64,000 nucleotides of DNA from JAGOLU01 sp037138475 (GTDB lineage: Bacteria; Patescibacteriota; Microgenomatia; UBA1406; GWC2-37-13). The translations under genes and the position numbers were made by a program. Position 1 is the stretch's first letter, and each line of letters begins with the position of its first letter. Below the pieces are notes generated by a model. That model worked only from the letters and a program-made list of their open reading frames with translations, searched no databases and was not told where the DNA came from. The stretch spans positions 1-64,000 of the forward strand of contig JBAXII010000001.1 in assembly GCA_037138475.1 (NCBI GenBank), given 5' to 3'. Positions 1-7,562 of the stretch are shown piece by piece.

Positions 1-128
1 CTCCTGCTGAAGCATTTATTAGTTATCGTTGCGATGGGAAGTAGAATACACCTATTTTTTACAACACCTCAGAGATCACTAAACATGTAAGGCAGCAAGA
101 TCAAGAATCATCTGTCAATGGAAAATTT

Positions 129-656
129 ATGGCCTGCACTAATTATCAAGCTGTAAAAGCTTCTTTGATCTGCGCCTTCGGATTTGCACATGCTGTATAT
201 AGGAAAGATCGACCATGGAATCAAATCGGGGATCATGTAGCAGCGCTTTCTCAAACTCATAGAGGTATATATCAAGGCCTCTCAAAGTACGTAAATGAAT
301 TTAACAAAAACGATCCATTTGAACCAGAACAGTTTGTTGATTTTGTTTTTAATCATAATCTTATCCAAGAGTCTGACGAAGTAGGCATACAGGTCTGTCC
401 AGCCCCGAAGCAAATGATACTCAAAGTTGTAAAATGTATGACTGACAACCCAAGAGAAAATAGCGGATTCACATCCCTCTCGTATCACCTAGGCATTGAT
501 AGAAATCTGCGTACAGATTCACTTGCAAGTTTTTGTGGCAGAGTACTGGAGTGTGAGATGGGTTGGAAAAAAATGGGGCAGACAGAAAGGAATTACTCAG
601 CCGTTGTCGTAAACATGGTGCTGGGTTATCCTTTGCTAAATGTTCGTATGGAATGA
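129..656 (+). CDS. Hypothetical protein, possibly the 3' part of a broken gene
   Basis: I do not recognise this 175-residue protein. It has no clear membrane segment or known motif. The ATG at 129 has no -10 hexamer and no Shine-Dalgarno sequence near it, unlike most genes here. The same frame stays open upstream to a TAG at 42-44 and is open again from base 3 to that TAG, and the residues on both sides look protein-like. The original gene may therefore start outside the window and be interrupted by this stop. Its TGA (654-656) lies about 25 bases before a decayed copy of the tsaE 3' end. It lacks the CxxC pattern of the next three genes. Confidence 0.45.
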   Translation: MACTNYQAVKASLICAFGFAHAVYRKDRPWNQIGDHVAALSQTHRGIYQGLSKYVNEFNKNDPFEPEQFVDFVFNHNLIQESDEVGIQVCPAPKQMILKVVKCMTDNPRENSGFTSLSYHLGIDRNLRTDSLASFCGRVLECEMGWKKMGQTERNYSAVVVNMVLGYPLLNVRME

Positions 657-680
657 ATCCAACTCTTCGCGTGCCATCTT

Positions 681-755
681 CCTCGTACTCCATAAGCACA
701 CCCATTCCAGGATAGGTGGGCGCGCCTCTCTCTGGCCATTCGATGCAGATGATGG
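681..755 (-). pseudogene. Relic of the tsaE 3' end (copy 1)
   Basis: Read on the minus strand, this stretch encodes IICIEWPERGAPTYPG, the same 16 residues as the C-terminal part of the tsaC-tsaE gene at 2621-2695. Aligned without gaps by eye, 65 of 75 bases agree. The frame then drifts (MGVLMEYEEDG versus THVYMEYGGDH) and runs into the end of the upstream plus-strand gene. There is no P-loop or start, so this is a 3' fragment only. It probably remains from insertion or duplication at the tsaE 3' end. Confidence 0.75.
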
Positions 756-877
756 TAAATTATCGCAGTTTTTGTATTTACCCCACTACCCTGTAAAGGT
801 CTCATCAGCACTGGTGTCTATAGCGAGCGTAAGCATGGATAGTATTGTACTACGCTAGTACCTTGGCGGGAGGTATA

Positions 878-916
878 TTGACAAACCGCTCTCTCTCTCT
901 CTGAGAAAATAGCTGC
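878..916 (+). promoter_or_regulatory. Promoter with a (CT)7 spacer, before the small CxxC gene
   Basis: TTGACA at 878-883, (CT)7 at 889-902, GAGA, then GAAAAT at 905-910 exactly six bases before the ATG at 917. The spacer is 21 bases, long for a sigma-70 promoter. The same TTGACA-(CT)7-GAGA design occurs at 12271-12301. A dinucleotide repeat between -35 and -10 can change spacing by slippage; that role is inferred. Confidence 0.5.
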
Positions 917-1375
917 ATGGTGGATAAACTAACTCTAATTGATCGTCGTCAACATTCAGCGGGACGTACAGATGTTGTTCACCTCAGTGCAGTTCCTCGC
1001 TCTGTGATTCTAGAAGGTCCAGTGACACCGACTCTCGTTGTATTCAAAGGCGATAAAGTTCCAGATGTAGAACAATGCCAGATGTGTCCTGCCTACCAAA
1101 ACAATAGATTTGGTGCATCTTGTAATGGCTTGAGAGTTGATGACCAAGGCAATACTGTTGCTGTAAGGAGGGAGACTAAAACGGGCAGTTGGAATGTTCT
1201 TGAAGGTGCAAATGCAGTTCCCTGCTTTGGAAAAAGGTGTGAAGAAGGTGGAATTCCGAAAATATTTACAGATAGTGGTGAGGTATATTTAGCTAGGGCA
1301 CTTGCAGTCAATCCAATGATAGATGCAAATAACGAATATGCCTCTCTCATCACGGACAATGCTAATCAAGCTTGA
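917..1375 (+). CDS. Small cysteine-motif protein, unknown function (paralogue B)
   Basis: 152 residues, no signal peptide or membrane helix seen. The centre holds CQMCPAY, then ASCNG, then PCFGKRC. The CxxC-P-aromatic, SC, PC order recurs in the gene at 2229 and, more loosely, at 1526, so the three look like divergent members of one family. Such spaced cysteines usually bind zinc or an iron-sulfur cluster, but no known family is recognised. The start is supported by GAAAAT six bases upstream and TTGACA further up, which would give a leaderless mRNA. The gene is followed at once by a weak copy of the tsaE 3' end. Confidence 0.6.
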   Translation: MVDKLTLIDRRQHSAGRTDVVHLSAVPRSVILEGPVTPTLVVFKGDKVPDVEQCQMCPAYQNNRFGASCNGLRVDDQGNTVAVRRETKTGSWNVLEGANAVPCFGKRCEEGGIPKIFTDSGEVYLARALAVNPMIDANNEYASLITDNANQA

Positions 1376-1404
1376 GCTGGTGCTATCTTGATACTCCGCT
1401 CCCC

Positions 1405-1460
1405 TTCCCCCCCATACTCCATGCTCATGCATGTCTGATGGGTAGTGATTCGATGCAGAC
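1405..1460 (-). pseudogene. Possible second relic of the tsaE 3' end
   Basis: Two blocks match the intact tsaE 3' end in the same order: cccccatactccat near 1408-1421 and attcgatgcaga at 1448-1459. About 20 bases are missing between them relative to 2625-2690. It is much more decayed than the copy at 681-755 and sits in the same place, directly after a small plus-strand gene. Confidence 0.4.
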
Positions 1461-1525
1461 ACATATGTACCTATAGTAATATATATGTTTTGGGGTATAA
1501 TACATAAATTACAGTTTTTATAAAA

Positions 1526-2107
1526 ATGAGTGTTGAAATGACGAATAAAATGTCCTTACGTGTTGTTTCTATCTCAAACCCAACGACTGGAATCGGGTCT
1601 AGTTTTGATGTCGCATTATATCCTCCAAGGGCGATAGGTACGATAATGGAGACAATCGAATCTGAAAATATTCTCGAACAAGTTGAAGTTGCGTTACCAC
1701 CAGATACCCTTGTGAGAAATTGTAAATATTATTGTAAAGATTGTTTCTTCGGTTCGAAATCAGAAGCGCCCGTAAGAAGACAGTCAGATATGGTTGGCAA
1801 AAGGACGCCTATGGTAATTCCAACTACAAAACTAGCAGATATTGAAGGACTTAAGGTTTCATGCAACATGTTTAGTGAGACGGGTGGAATTCTTAACAAA
1901 GTAACAAAGAAAACTAACAATTCAGGTTCAGTAGCAACATTTTCGGGTTACAATCCAAATGACATCAATCAAGAAATTCCCACTTATAAGCTAGTGCAAC
2001 TTGCAAAAAATGCTGGTGCACTTTGTCTTCAGGATGCTCCAAATATATTTCTGGGTAAAGATGGGAAGCCACTTCCATACATAACCCCAAAAATAAGTGA
2101 TGTTTAG
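1526..2107 (+). CDS. Small cysteine-motif protein, unknown function (paralogue C)
   Basis: 193 residues with no recognised domain. The middle has NCKYYCKDCFFG, later VSCN and ALC, so it shares the CxxC...SC...C order with the genes at 917 and 2229 but with a longer spacing between the cysteine groups. The C-terminal third (TYKLVQLAKNAGALC) could be a short helix. A TATAAT at 1496-1501 lies 24 bases before the ATG, giving a leader of about 18 bases. Alternative in-frame ATGs exist at 1538 and 1550. It is AT-richer to the eye than the housekeeping genes that follow. A metal-binding role is only inferred. Confidence 0.6.
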   Translation: MSVEMTNKMSLRVVSISNPTTGIGSSFDVALYPPRAIGTIMETIESENILEQVEVALPPDTLVRNCKYYCKDCFFGSKSEAPVRRQSDMVGKRTPMVIPTTKLADIEGLKVSCNMFSETGGILNKVTKKTNNSGSVATFSGYNPNDINQEIPTYKLVQLAKNAGALCLQDAPNIFLGKDGKPLPYITPKISDV

Positions 2108-2189
2108 GGACTGATACCTGTCATCGCTTCTGATGTATGTTGGTGCTATATCTGATGCGTAGCTGTGTGTGGAGATGTGTTTTGATATA

Positions 2190-2217
2190 TTGACAGAATG
2201 TGGATTCTGACTAGAAT
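2190..2217 (+). promoter_or_regulatory. Sigma-70-type promoter before the gene at 2229
   Basis: TTGACA at 2190-2195, a 16-base spacer and TAGAAT at 2212-2217. The ATG follows 11 bases later, so the leader would be only a few bases long. Confidence 0.55.
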
Positions 2218-2228
2218 ACCTCCTTAGT

Positions 2229-2537
2229 ATGATTGATAGCTGCCGATTTATTACAAAAACCATTTATATAGGGGATAAAGTTATTATAGGAGTGAATCGT
2301 AGTCATTCACCGGGTAATTCTGGCGTTACCCGCGATCCGGATAGGATACCGGCTACATGTATAGGATGTCCCTTTGCAATGAAAGTGGGGGGGGATCCTG
2401 CCTACGGCCCTTCCTGCACTACACTTGAAGGGAAACATGATGACCCCTACAATGCATTTAGTGCTACCTTATACAAAAATAATAACCCTGTAAATCTTGC
2501 AAGTGCCCCATGTTCCAACAAAGCCACAACTGTTTAG
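2229..2537 (+). CDS. Small cysteine-motif protein, unknown function (paralogue D)
   Basis: 102 residues. It has ATCIGCPFAMK, then GPSCTTLEG, then APCSNK, the same CxxC-P...SC...PC layout as the protein at 917 in a shorter frame. No signal peptide or helix is evident. The promoter at 2190-2217 is good and the start is the first ATG after it. The gene converges on tsaC-tsaE with 18 bases between the stops. This is the position occupied relative to tsaE relics by the genes at 129 and 917. I infer a metal-binding protein of one local family; function unknown. Confidence 0.6.
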   Translation: MIDSCRFITKTIYIGDKVIIGVNRSHSPGNSGVTRDPDRIPATCIGCPFAMKVGGDPAYGPSCTTLEGKHDDPYNAFSATLYKNNNPVNLASAPCSNKATTV

Positions 2538-2555
2538 TTGATTCAATAGAAAGGG

Positions 2556-3995
2556 TTATGTCCATGACAAAGTATGATTCTGTAGACTTTCTTCAATCTT
2601 GATTGTCCTGGCATGATCTCCCCCATACTCCATATACACATGCGTCCCAGGATACGTGGGCGCGCCTCTCTCAGGCCATTCGATGCAGATGATGGAAGGT
2701 AGAATTTGAGCTGCAAGCTGCGAGCTACGAGATTCACCTCCTTTGCAGGGAGTCGGGATGACGGGATCGGTCAAACCCGTCAGCTGCGAGTTGCGAGTTT
2801 GGACAGTTGAATCTTGGAATTTATTTGGAACTTGGTCCGCCTTGGAGGACTTGTCCGCCGTGGCGGATTGCGAACTTGGAATTTGGCTATTAGCATTTAC
2901 ATTATTTGCAGATTGCATATTGGAAATTGCAAATTGGCTCCCTATAAGTCTCTCAAGCTGCAATGATTCCACATCCTCCTTTGACTCGAAGTTATACAGA
3001 TCTACATGGTAGAGCTTCACACGATCATTCACATACTCCTGCATCCCGACATACGTCGGTGAGGTGATGTGATCAAATCCAAAGTGACGCGCGATCCCCT
3101 TCACAAAGTGAGTCTTGCCTGCGCCGAGATCACCGTGAAGATACACAATAAATTGGGAATTGATAGTTGATAGTTGAGAACGGTGAGCAGAGAGTAATCC
3201 AGTGATAAAATCTTCTGCCACAATCATCGTCTCCTCGGGAGAGTGGGTCACGATCGTCTGTCCCGCACCTGTGCCACGCAATACTTTCGGAGTAGGTGAG
3301 GTGAGATCGAGTACCGTCGAAGGGGGATGATGAGGCAGCTCACCGATATCGATGAGGAGGTCGAGGTGTGCCAGCTTTCCGGGGGAAAGCTGGCGCAGGA
3401 GCGCCTGTACGCTGTAGCAGGATGATTTGCCTGCGAGGTTTGCCGAGGTGGCAGTGACGGGCTTGCCAAACATGCTCACCAGCGTTGTCACAAAGTCTGC
3501 GCGAGAGATCCCTGCCTTCGCAGGGATGACATCCTTAGATTGAGAAGCCTCAAGCTCCGAGCCAAGAGTTTGGACATTTGAATTAGTATTCTTAAAATTA
3601 TTTGCAGATTGCATATTGGGAATTGCAGATTTGTGCCCAATCAGTCTCACTCCCAACGTCCCCTTTTCAGACTCGAGGAGCGTGGACACTGTTCCCCGAG
3701 ACGGGAGAACGAGGGTATACGGTCCAGGAAGGAGGGAGCGCGCCGACTCAGTCAAGCCACTCGTATCCACCACCTCACTCATCATGTCTATGCTACCTAC
3801 AAATACGGAGATCGCTTTGCCCACTGGCCTCTCCTTAAAATCTATGAGTTTTTTCACTGCGCTTTCGTTTGTCGCATCGACCAGGATTCCATAGACTGTG
3901 TCTGAGGGACACACGACGATACCACCTGCGGTGAGGGTCGTGAGTGTACGCTCCAGAGACGATGGTGACAGGTCAAATACCGTATGCGGTGACAT
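2556..3995 (-). CDS. tsaC: TsaC-TsaE fusion for tRNA t6A synthesis, with repeat-derived inserts
   Basis: 479 residues joining two enzymes of N6-threonylcarbamoyladenosine formation at tRNA position 37. Residues about 1-240 are a TsaC/YrdC domain, which makes threonylcarbamoyl-AMP (PSDTVYGI, LPGPYTLVLP, VTATSANLAGK). Residues about 270-465 are a TsaE P-loop ATPase (GDLGAGKTHFVKG, ITSPTYVGMQEY, YHVDLYNFES, CIEWPERG). Two long inserts interrupt the domains: about 45 residues after GVRLIGHK in TsaC and about 75 residues between LERLIG and IICIEWPE in TsaE. Both are translations of palindromic repeats (VIPAKAGIS, SANN and SQL runs) also found between genes. The start is set by TACAAT six bases upstream. 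It is divergent from ftsH. Confidence 0.9.
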   Translation of the reverse strand: MSPHTVFDLSPSSLERTLTTLTAGGIVVCPSDTVYGILVDATNESAVKKLIDFKERPVGKAISVFVGSIDMMSEVVDTSGLTESARSLLPGPYTLVLPSRGTVSTLLESEKGTLGVRLIGHKSAIPNMQSANNFKNTNSNVQTLGSELEASQSKDVIPAKAGISRADFVTTLVSMFGKPVTATSANLAGKSSCYSVQALLRQLSPGKLAHLDLLIDIGELPHHPPSTVLDLTSPTPKVLRGTGAGQTIVTHSPEETMIVAEDFITGLLSAHRSQLSTINSQFIVYLHGDLGAGKTHFVKGIARHFGFDHITSPTYVGMQEYVNDRVKLYHVDLYNFESKEDVESLQLERLIGSQFAISNMQSANNVNANSQIPSSQSATADKSSKADQVPNKFQDSTVQTRNSQLTGLTDPVIPTPCKGGESRSSQLAAQILPSIICIEWPERGAPTYPGTHVYMEYGGDHARTIKIEESLQNHTLSWT

Positions 3996-4045
3996 GGCAG
4001 TATTGTAACAAACATCGCTATGTATCGTGCTACAATAGGCACCTC
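3996..4045. promoter_or_regulatory. Divergent leaderless promoters of tsaC-tsaE and ftsH
   Basis: On the minus strand TGT-TACAAT (4007-4002) ends six bases before the tsaC ATG. On the plus strand TGC-TACAAT (4031-4036) ends nine bases before the ftsH ATG. Both have the TGn extension of an extended -10, and neither has a good -35. The 50-base gap leaves room for almost no 5' UTR. Confidence 0.6.
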
Positions 4046-6730
4046 ATGGCAACACCCATCAAACCACCAACCAAAAATCAAAAACCATTCAAAGTGCGCG
4101 AGTTCAGCTTTCAGTTTGATATCCGTACGATATTTATCTCCATTCTCGTCCTCCTCCTCGTGAGCTCAGCCATTTCCTCCATAACCGGCGAAGTAGGCAA
4201 AAATTTCCCTGAAAAATCAGTAACTGAGATCATCAAAGACATAAAAGACGAAAAGGCCGCAAAGGTGCAGATCGTCGAAGACCAAGTCATCGTGACCTAC
4301 AAAGGTGACGGTACCAAAGGTGCACGAACGACCAAAGAGTACGGTGAGAGTTTTCTAAAGACTCTCAAAGACTCTGGAGTCGATGTGACAAAGGTGAAGA
4401 TCGAAGTGACCAACACGAGCACCATGACGATGATCGCGGGAGTGCTGTCAAATATCCTCCCACTCCTTTTCGGTCTGGGGATCTTTTACTTTATATTTAA
4501 ACAAGCGCGCGGCGCCCAAGAGGGCATGTTTAGCTTTGGAGCCAATCGTGCAAAACGCGTACACAAGAGTATGCAAAAGGTGACATTCGCAGATGTAGCA
4601 GGTCTGGACGAGCCAAAAAAGGATCTCCTCGATATCATCAACTACCTCAAAAATCCGACCAAGTACAAGGATCTCGGTGTCAGACCTCCCCGGGGGGTCA
4701 TCATGGTCGGACCTCCGGGCAGTGGCAAGACACTCCTCGCTCGCGCAGTAGCAGGTGAGGCACAGGTGCCTTTTTTTAGCGTATCTGGATCTGAGTTTAT
4801 GGAGATGCTCGTGGGCATCGGCGCCGCACGGGTGCGCGATCTCTTTGCGATGGCCAAAAAGGCCTCACCCTCGATCATTTTTATAGATGAGATCGACGCG
4901 ATCGGCAAGGCACGAGGGCAGGGATTTATGCCTAGTCACGATGAGCGTGATCAGACGCTGAATCAGATCCTCGTCGAAATGGATGGATTTAGTGCAAATG
5001 ACAATGTAGTCGTGATGGCATCGACCAATCGTGCAGATCTGCTGGATCCTGCATTCCTCCGCACCGGACGATTTGACAAACGCATACTGCTCGAACGCCC
5101 AGGTATTGCCGCGCGCAAGCAGATCCTCGAGCTCCATGCAAAAAACAAAAAAATCCATGCAGACTTAAACTGGGATGAGGTGGCTAAGCTGACCGGTGGC
5201 TTTAGCGCGTCAGATCTCGAAAGCGCGGTAAATGAGGCGATGCTGCTCACTATCAAAGATGGGCGCAAAGACTGCACACTCGAGGATATGAAAACGGCGA
5301 TTGACAAGATCAAAAAGGGCTCGATCGTAAACTTTGACGCAGGCGCGAGCAAAGGCATCTCAGCTGATATGCCAAAGACGTCTTTTTCAGACGTGGCGGG
5401 GATCGATGAGGCGCGCAACGAACTGGAGGAAGTCGTCGACTACCTCCGCAATCCAGACAAGTACGCGAGAGTAGGCGCGCGTATCCCCAAAGGCGTCCTC
5501 CTGTCAGGTCCTGCAGGCTGTGGCAAGACCCTACTGGCAAAGGCAGTAGCTGGTGAAGCTGGCGTACCTTTTTTCTCCTCATCGGGATCAGAGTTTGTGG
5601 AGATGATCGTGGGAGTTGGCGCAAAGCGTGTCCGCGAGCTCTTTGGCGCGGCTCAAAAAAGCGCCCCTGCCATCATATTCATCGATGAGATCGATGCGAT
5701 CGCACGAGCCAGATCCAGTTCGCTCTCTATGGGATCAAACTCAGAGCAAGAGCAGACGCTGAATCAGATCCTCGTCGAGATGGATGGATTTGTACCGAGC
5801 ATGAACGTAATCGTGATGGCAGCGACGAATCGTCCTGACCTCCTCGATCCCGCACTCCTCCGTCCCGGGCGGTTTGATCGTCGCGTCTCTGTCGACTATC
5901 CAGATGCGGAGGGACGTAAAAAGATCCTCCTCATCCACTCGAAGGGCAAGACCTTTGCACTTGATGTGAACTGGGAGGCAGTCGCAAAGCGCACGATCGG
6001 CTTCTCTGGTGCCGAACTAGAGAATACCTTGAACGAGGCAGCGATCCTCACCGCACGCAATAGCGAAGACATGATCACTATGCACAGTATCGAGGAGTCC
6101 GCTACCAAGATGAAGCTCGGACCCGAGAAAAAGCGTCTCCAGTCAGACTATGATCGCAAGCTCACGGCCTACCATGAGGCAGGCCACGCGATCGTTTCTC
6201 ACTTTCTCCCGCATACCGATGCAGTACATCGCATCTCGATCGTGTCTCGCGGGATGTCTCTCGGACACACCCTGATCCCACCTGCGACTGACAAGGTGCA
6301 CGAGACCAAGACGCACCTCATCGAGCGGATCGCCGTGATGATGGGAGGCCGCGCTGCAGAGGAGATATTTTTCAAAGAGATCACGACAGGTGCGGCAAAT
6401 GATTTTAACCAGGCGACTTCCATCGCACGCGCGATGGTGACTGAGTATGGCATGAGTCCCCTCGGACCCATCAATCTCGGCGCGACTCACGATATCACCG
6501 ACTACCGAGTCGGGTACCGCGAGGAGTCCATCAGCCAAGACATGATGTCCAAGGTCGATGGAGAGATCCGCAAGATCCTCGATCAAGGCCTCTCTGATGC
6601 GATGACTCTCATCAAGTCGAAGCGGAAGGAGATGGACGCCGTCTCCCTCGCCCTGCTGGAGAAGGAGAATATGGATAAAGAGGAGTTTGAAAAGATTGTT
6701 GGGGAGAAGGTCAATCCAACCAGTGTATAA
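4046..6730 (+). CDS. ftsH: FtsH-like membrane protease with two AAA modules
   Basis: 894 residues, against about 610-650 for ordinary FtsH. The order is a short basic N-terminus, a membrane helix (about 27-47), a periplasm-type domain, a second helix (about 130-152), AAA module 1, AAA module 2, and the M41 zinc protease. Module 1 has Walker A GPPGSGKT at 222-229 and IIFIDEIDAIG. Module 2 has GPAGCGKT at 488-495 and IIFIDEIDAIA. The protease has HEAGH at 710-714. Both modules keep the substrate-pore region (SGSEF.EM.VG.GA.RVR) and an arginine-finger region (RTGRFD, RPGRFD). It should degrade membrane and short-lived proteins. The upstream in-frame ATG at 3944 is inside tsaC and is rejected; the ATG at 4046 follows an extended -10. 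Confidence 0.9.
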   Translation: MATPIKPPTKNQKPFKVREFSFQFDIRTIFISILVLLLVSSAISSITGEVGKNFPEKSVTEIIKDIKDEKAAKVQIVEDQVIVTYKGDGTKGARTTKEYGESFLKTLKDSGVDVTKVKIEVTNTSTMTMIAGVLSNILPLLFGLGIFYFIFKQARGAQEGMFSFGANRAKRVHKSMQKVTFADVAGLDEPKKDLLDIINYLKNPTKYKDLGVRPPRGVIMVGPPGSGKTLLARAVAGEAQVPFFSVSGSEFMEMLVGIGAARVRDLFAMAKKASPSIIFIDEIDAIGKARGQGFMPSHDERDQTLNQILVEMDGFSANDNVVVMASTNRADLLDPAFLRTGRFDKRILLERPGIAARKQILELHAKNKKIHADLNWDEVAKLTGGFSASDLESAVNEAMLLTIKDGRKDCTLEDMKTAIDKIKKGSIVNFDAGASKGISADMPKTSFSDVAGIDEARNELEEVVDYLRNPDKYARVGARIPKGVLLSGPAGCGKTLLAKAVAGEAGVPFFSSSGSEFVEMIVGVGAKRVRELFGAAQKSAPAIIFIDEIDAIARARSSSLSMGSNSEQEQTLNQILVEMDGFVPSMNVIVMAATNRPDLLDPALLRPGRFDRRVSVDYPDAEGRKKILLIHSKGKTFALDVNWEAVAKRTIGFSGAELENTLNEAAILTARNSEDMITMHSIEESATKMKLGPEKKRLQSDYDRKLTAYHEAGHAIVSHFLPHTDAVHRISIVSRGMSLGHTLIPPATDKVHETKTHLIERIAVMMGGRAAEEIFFKEITTGAANDFNQATSIARAMVTEYGMSPLGPINLGATHDITDYRVGYREESISQDMMSKVDGEIRKILDQGLSDAMTLIKSKRKEMDAVSLALLEKENMDKEEFEKIVGEKVNPTSV

Positions 6731-6816
6731 CAACTATTAATCACAGTTCTTACGTACAGGTGTCATTGCTTAATATGAGAAAGTGCTGGGAGTGAAGAAG
6801 CGTGTATAATCCTCTC

Positions 6817-7539
6817 ATGCCCCCAAACTCCTCATCATCATTCCGCAAGCCGTTGCGTCACTCAGGGCGTACCAAGCACAGCGCGGTATCAAAGCCACCT
6901 CAGATCAAAAGGCAACATGCAAAGCATCAAGGAATGCATGAGGGAGGCATGCACACTCTCTTTGTCGATGGTTCAAATCTGTATAGTGCTCAGTACAAGC
7001 TCTTTGGTCCAGACAAGTACCTCCTCTTCCCGAAGTTCGTCGAGCAGATCGAGCTCCTTACCACACGTGTATACAAGAATATTTTCTTCTATGCTTCCTA
7101 CACACCTCGCACTGCCGAACAGACTGATGCTGAGAAGGCATTTTCAAAAAATGAGTATCTCTTTTATAAATCTGCAAAGAAAGAACGTCGTGTGGTATTT
7201 TTTACTGGATATAGATCTCCCACCTCAGGCAAAGAAAAGGAGGTTGACGTCAAAATCACCGCGGATATGGTCAGCATGGCGCTGATGGGCGAGCTCTCCT
7301 CCATCCATCTATTGACAGGTGATGCAGACTTTCTCCAATCTCTCGAAACCATCAAAAAGTACAAGCCAGATCTTCCCATGCGTCTCGTCTGTGTAGAAAA
7401 TAGGCCGCTCTACAAGGGTCTCTATGCATACCCCTCAGATATCATTCAATTTTCTGAGAAGCCCCTCAAGCTCGCCAAGAAAGCTACCATTCACCGGATA
7501 AAAAAAGACCACGCAGCTTTGTGCGTGGCTAAGATATAA
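6817..7539 (+). CDS. NYN/PIN-like domain protein (LabA/DUF88 type)
   Basis: 240 residues. A basic, serine-rich N-terminus of about 45 residues precedes an NYN fold: TLFVDGSNLY near the start, KEKEVDVKITADM in the middle and HLLTGDADFL after it give the acidic residues typical of this nuclease family. NYN proteins act on RNA in many bacteria; the substrate here is unknown. TATAAT at 6805-6810 ends six bases before the ATG at 6817, so that start is preferred over the GTG at 6802. A small hairpin (CCACGCA...TGCGTGG, 7510-7530) lies in the last codons and may be part of a terminator. The 5'-3' exonuclease gene follows 23 bases later. Confidence 0.75.
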   Translation: MPPNSSSSFRKPLRHSGRTKHSAVSKPPQIKRQHAKHQGMHEGGMHTLFVDGSNLYSAQYKLFGPDKYLLFPKFVEQIELLTTRVYKNIFFYASYTPRTAEQTDAEKAFSKNEYLFYKSAKKERRVVFFTGYRSPTSGKEKEVDVKITADMVSMALMGELSSIHLLTGDADFLQSLETIKKYKPDLPMRLVCVENRPLYKGLYAYPSDIIQFSEKPLKLAKKATIHRIKKDHAALCVAKI

Positions 7540-7562
7540 CCATTTTACTGTACTTGTCTCAT

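Noticed and set aside
640..858. A plus-strand frame of 72 codons over the tsaE relic
   Set aside because: It is the antisense reading of the tsaE fragment and has no promoter or family features.
4642..6733. Several long minus-strand open frames opposite ftsH (for example 6143-6733 and 4963-5418)
   Set aside because: They are shadows of a strongly conserved plus-strand gene; they have no start signals and no recognisable domains.
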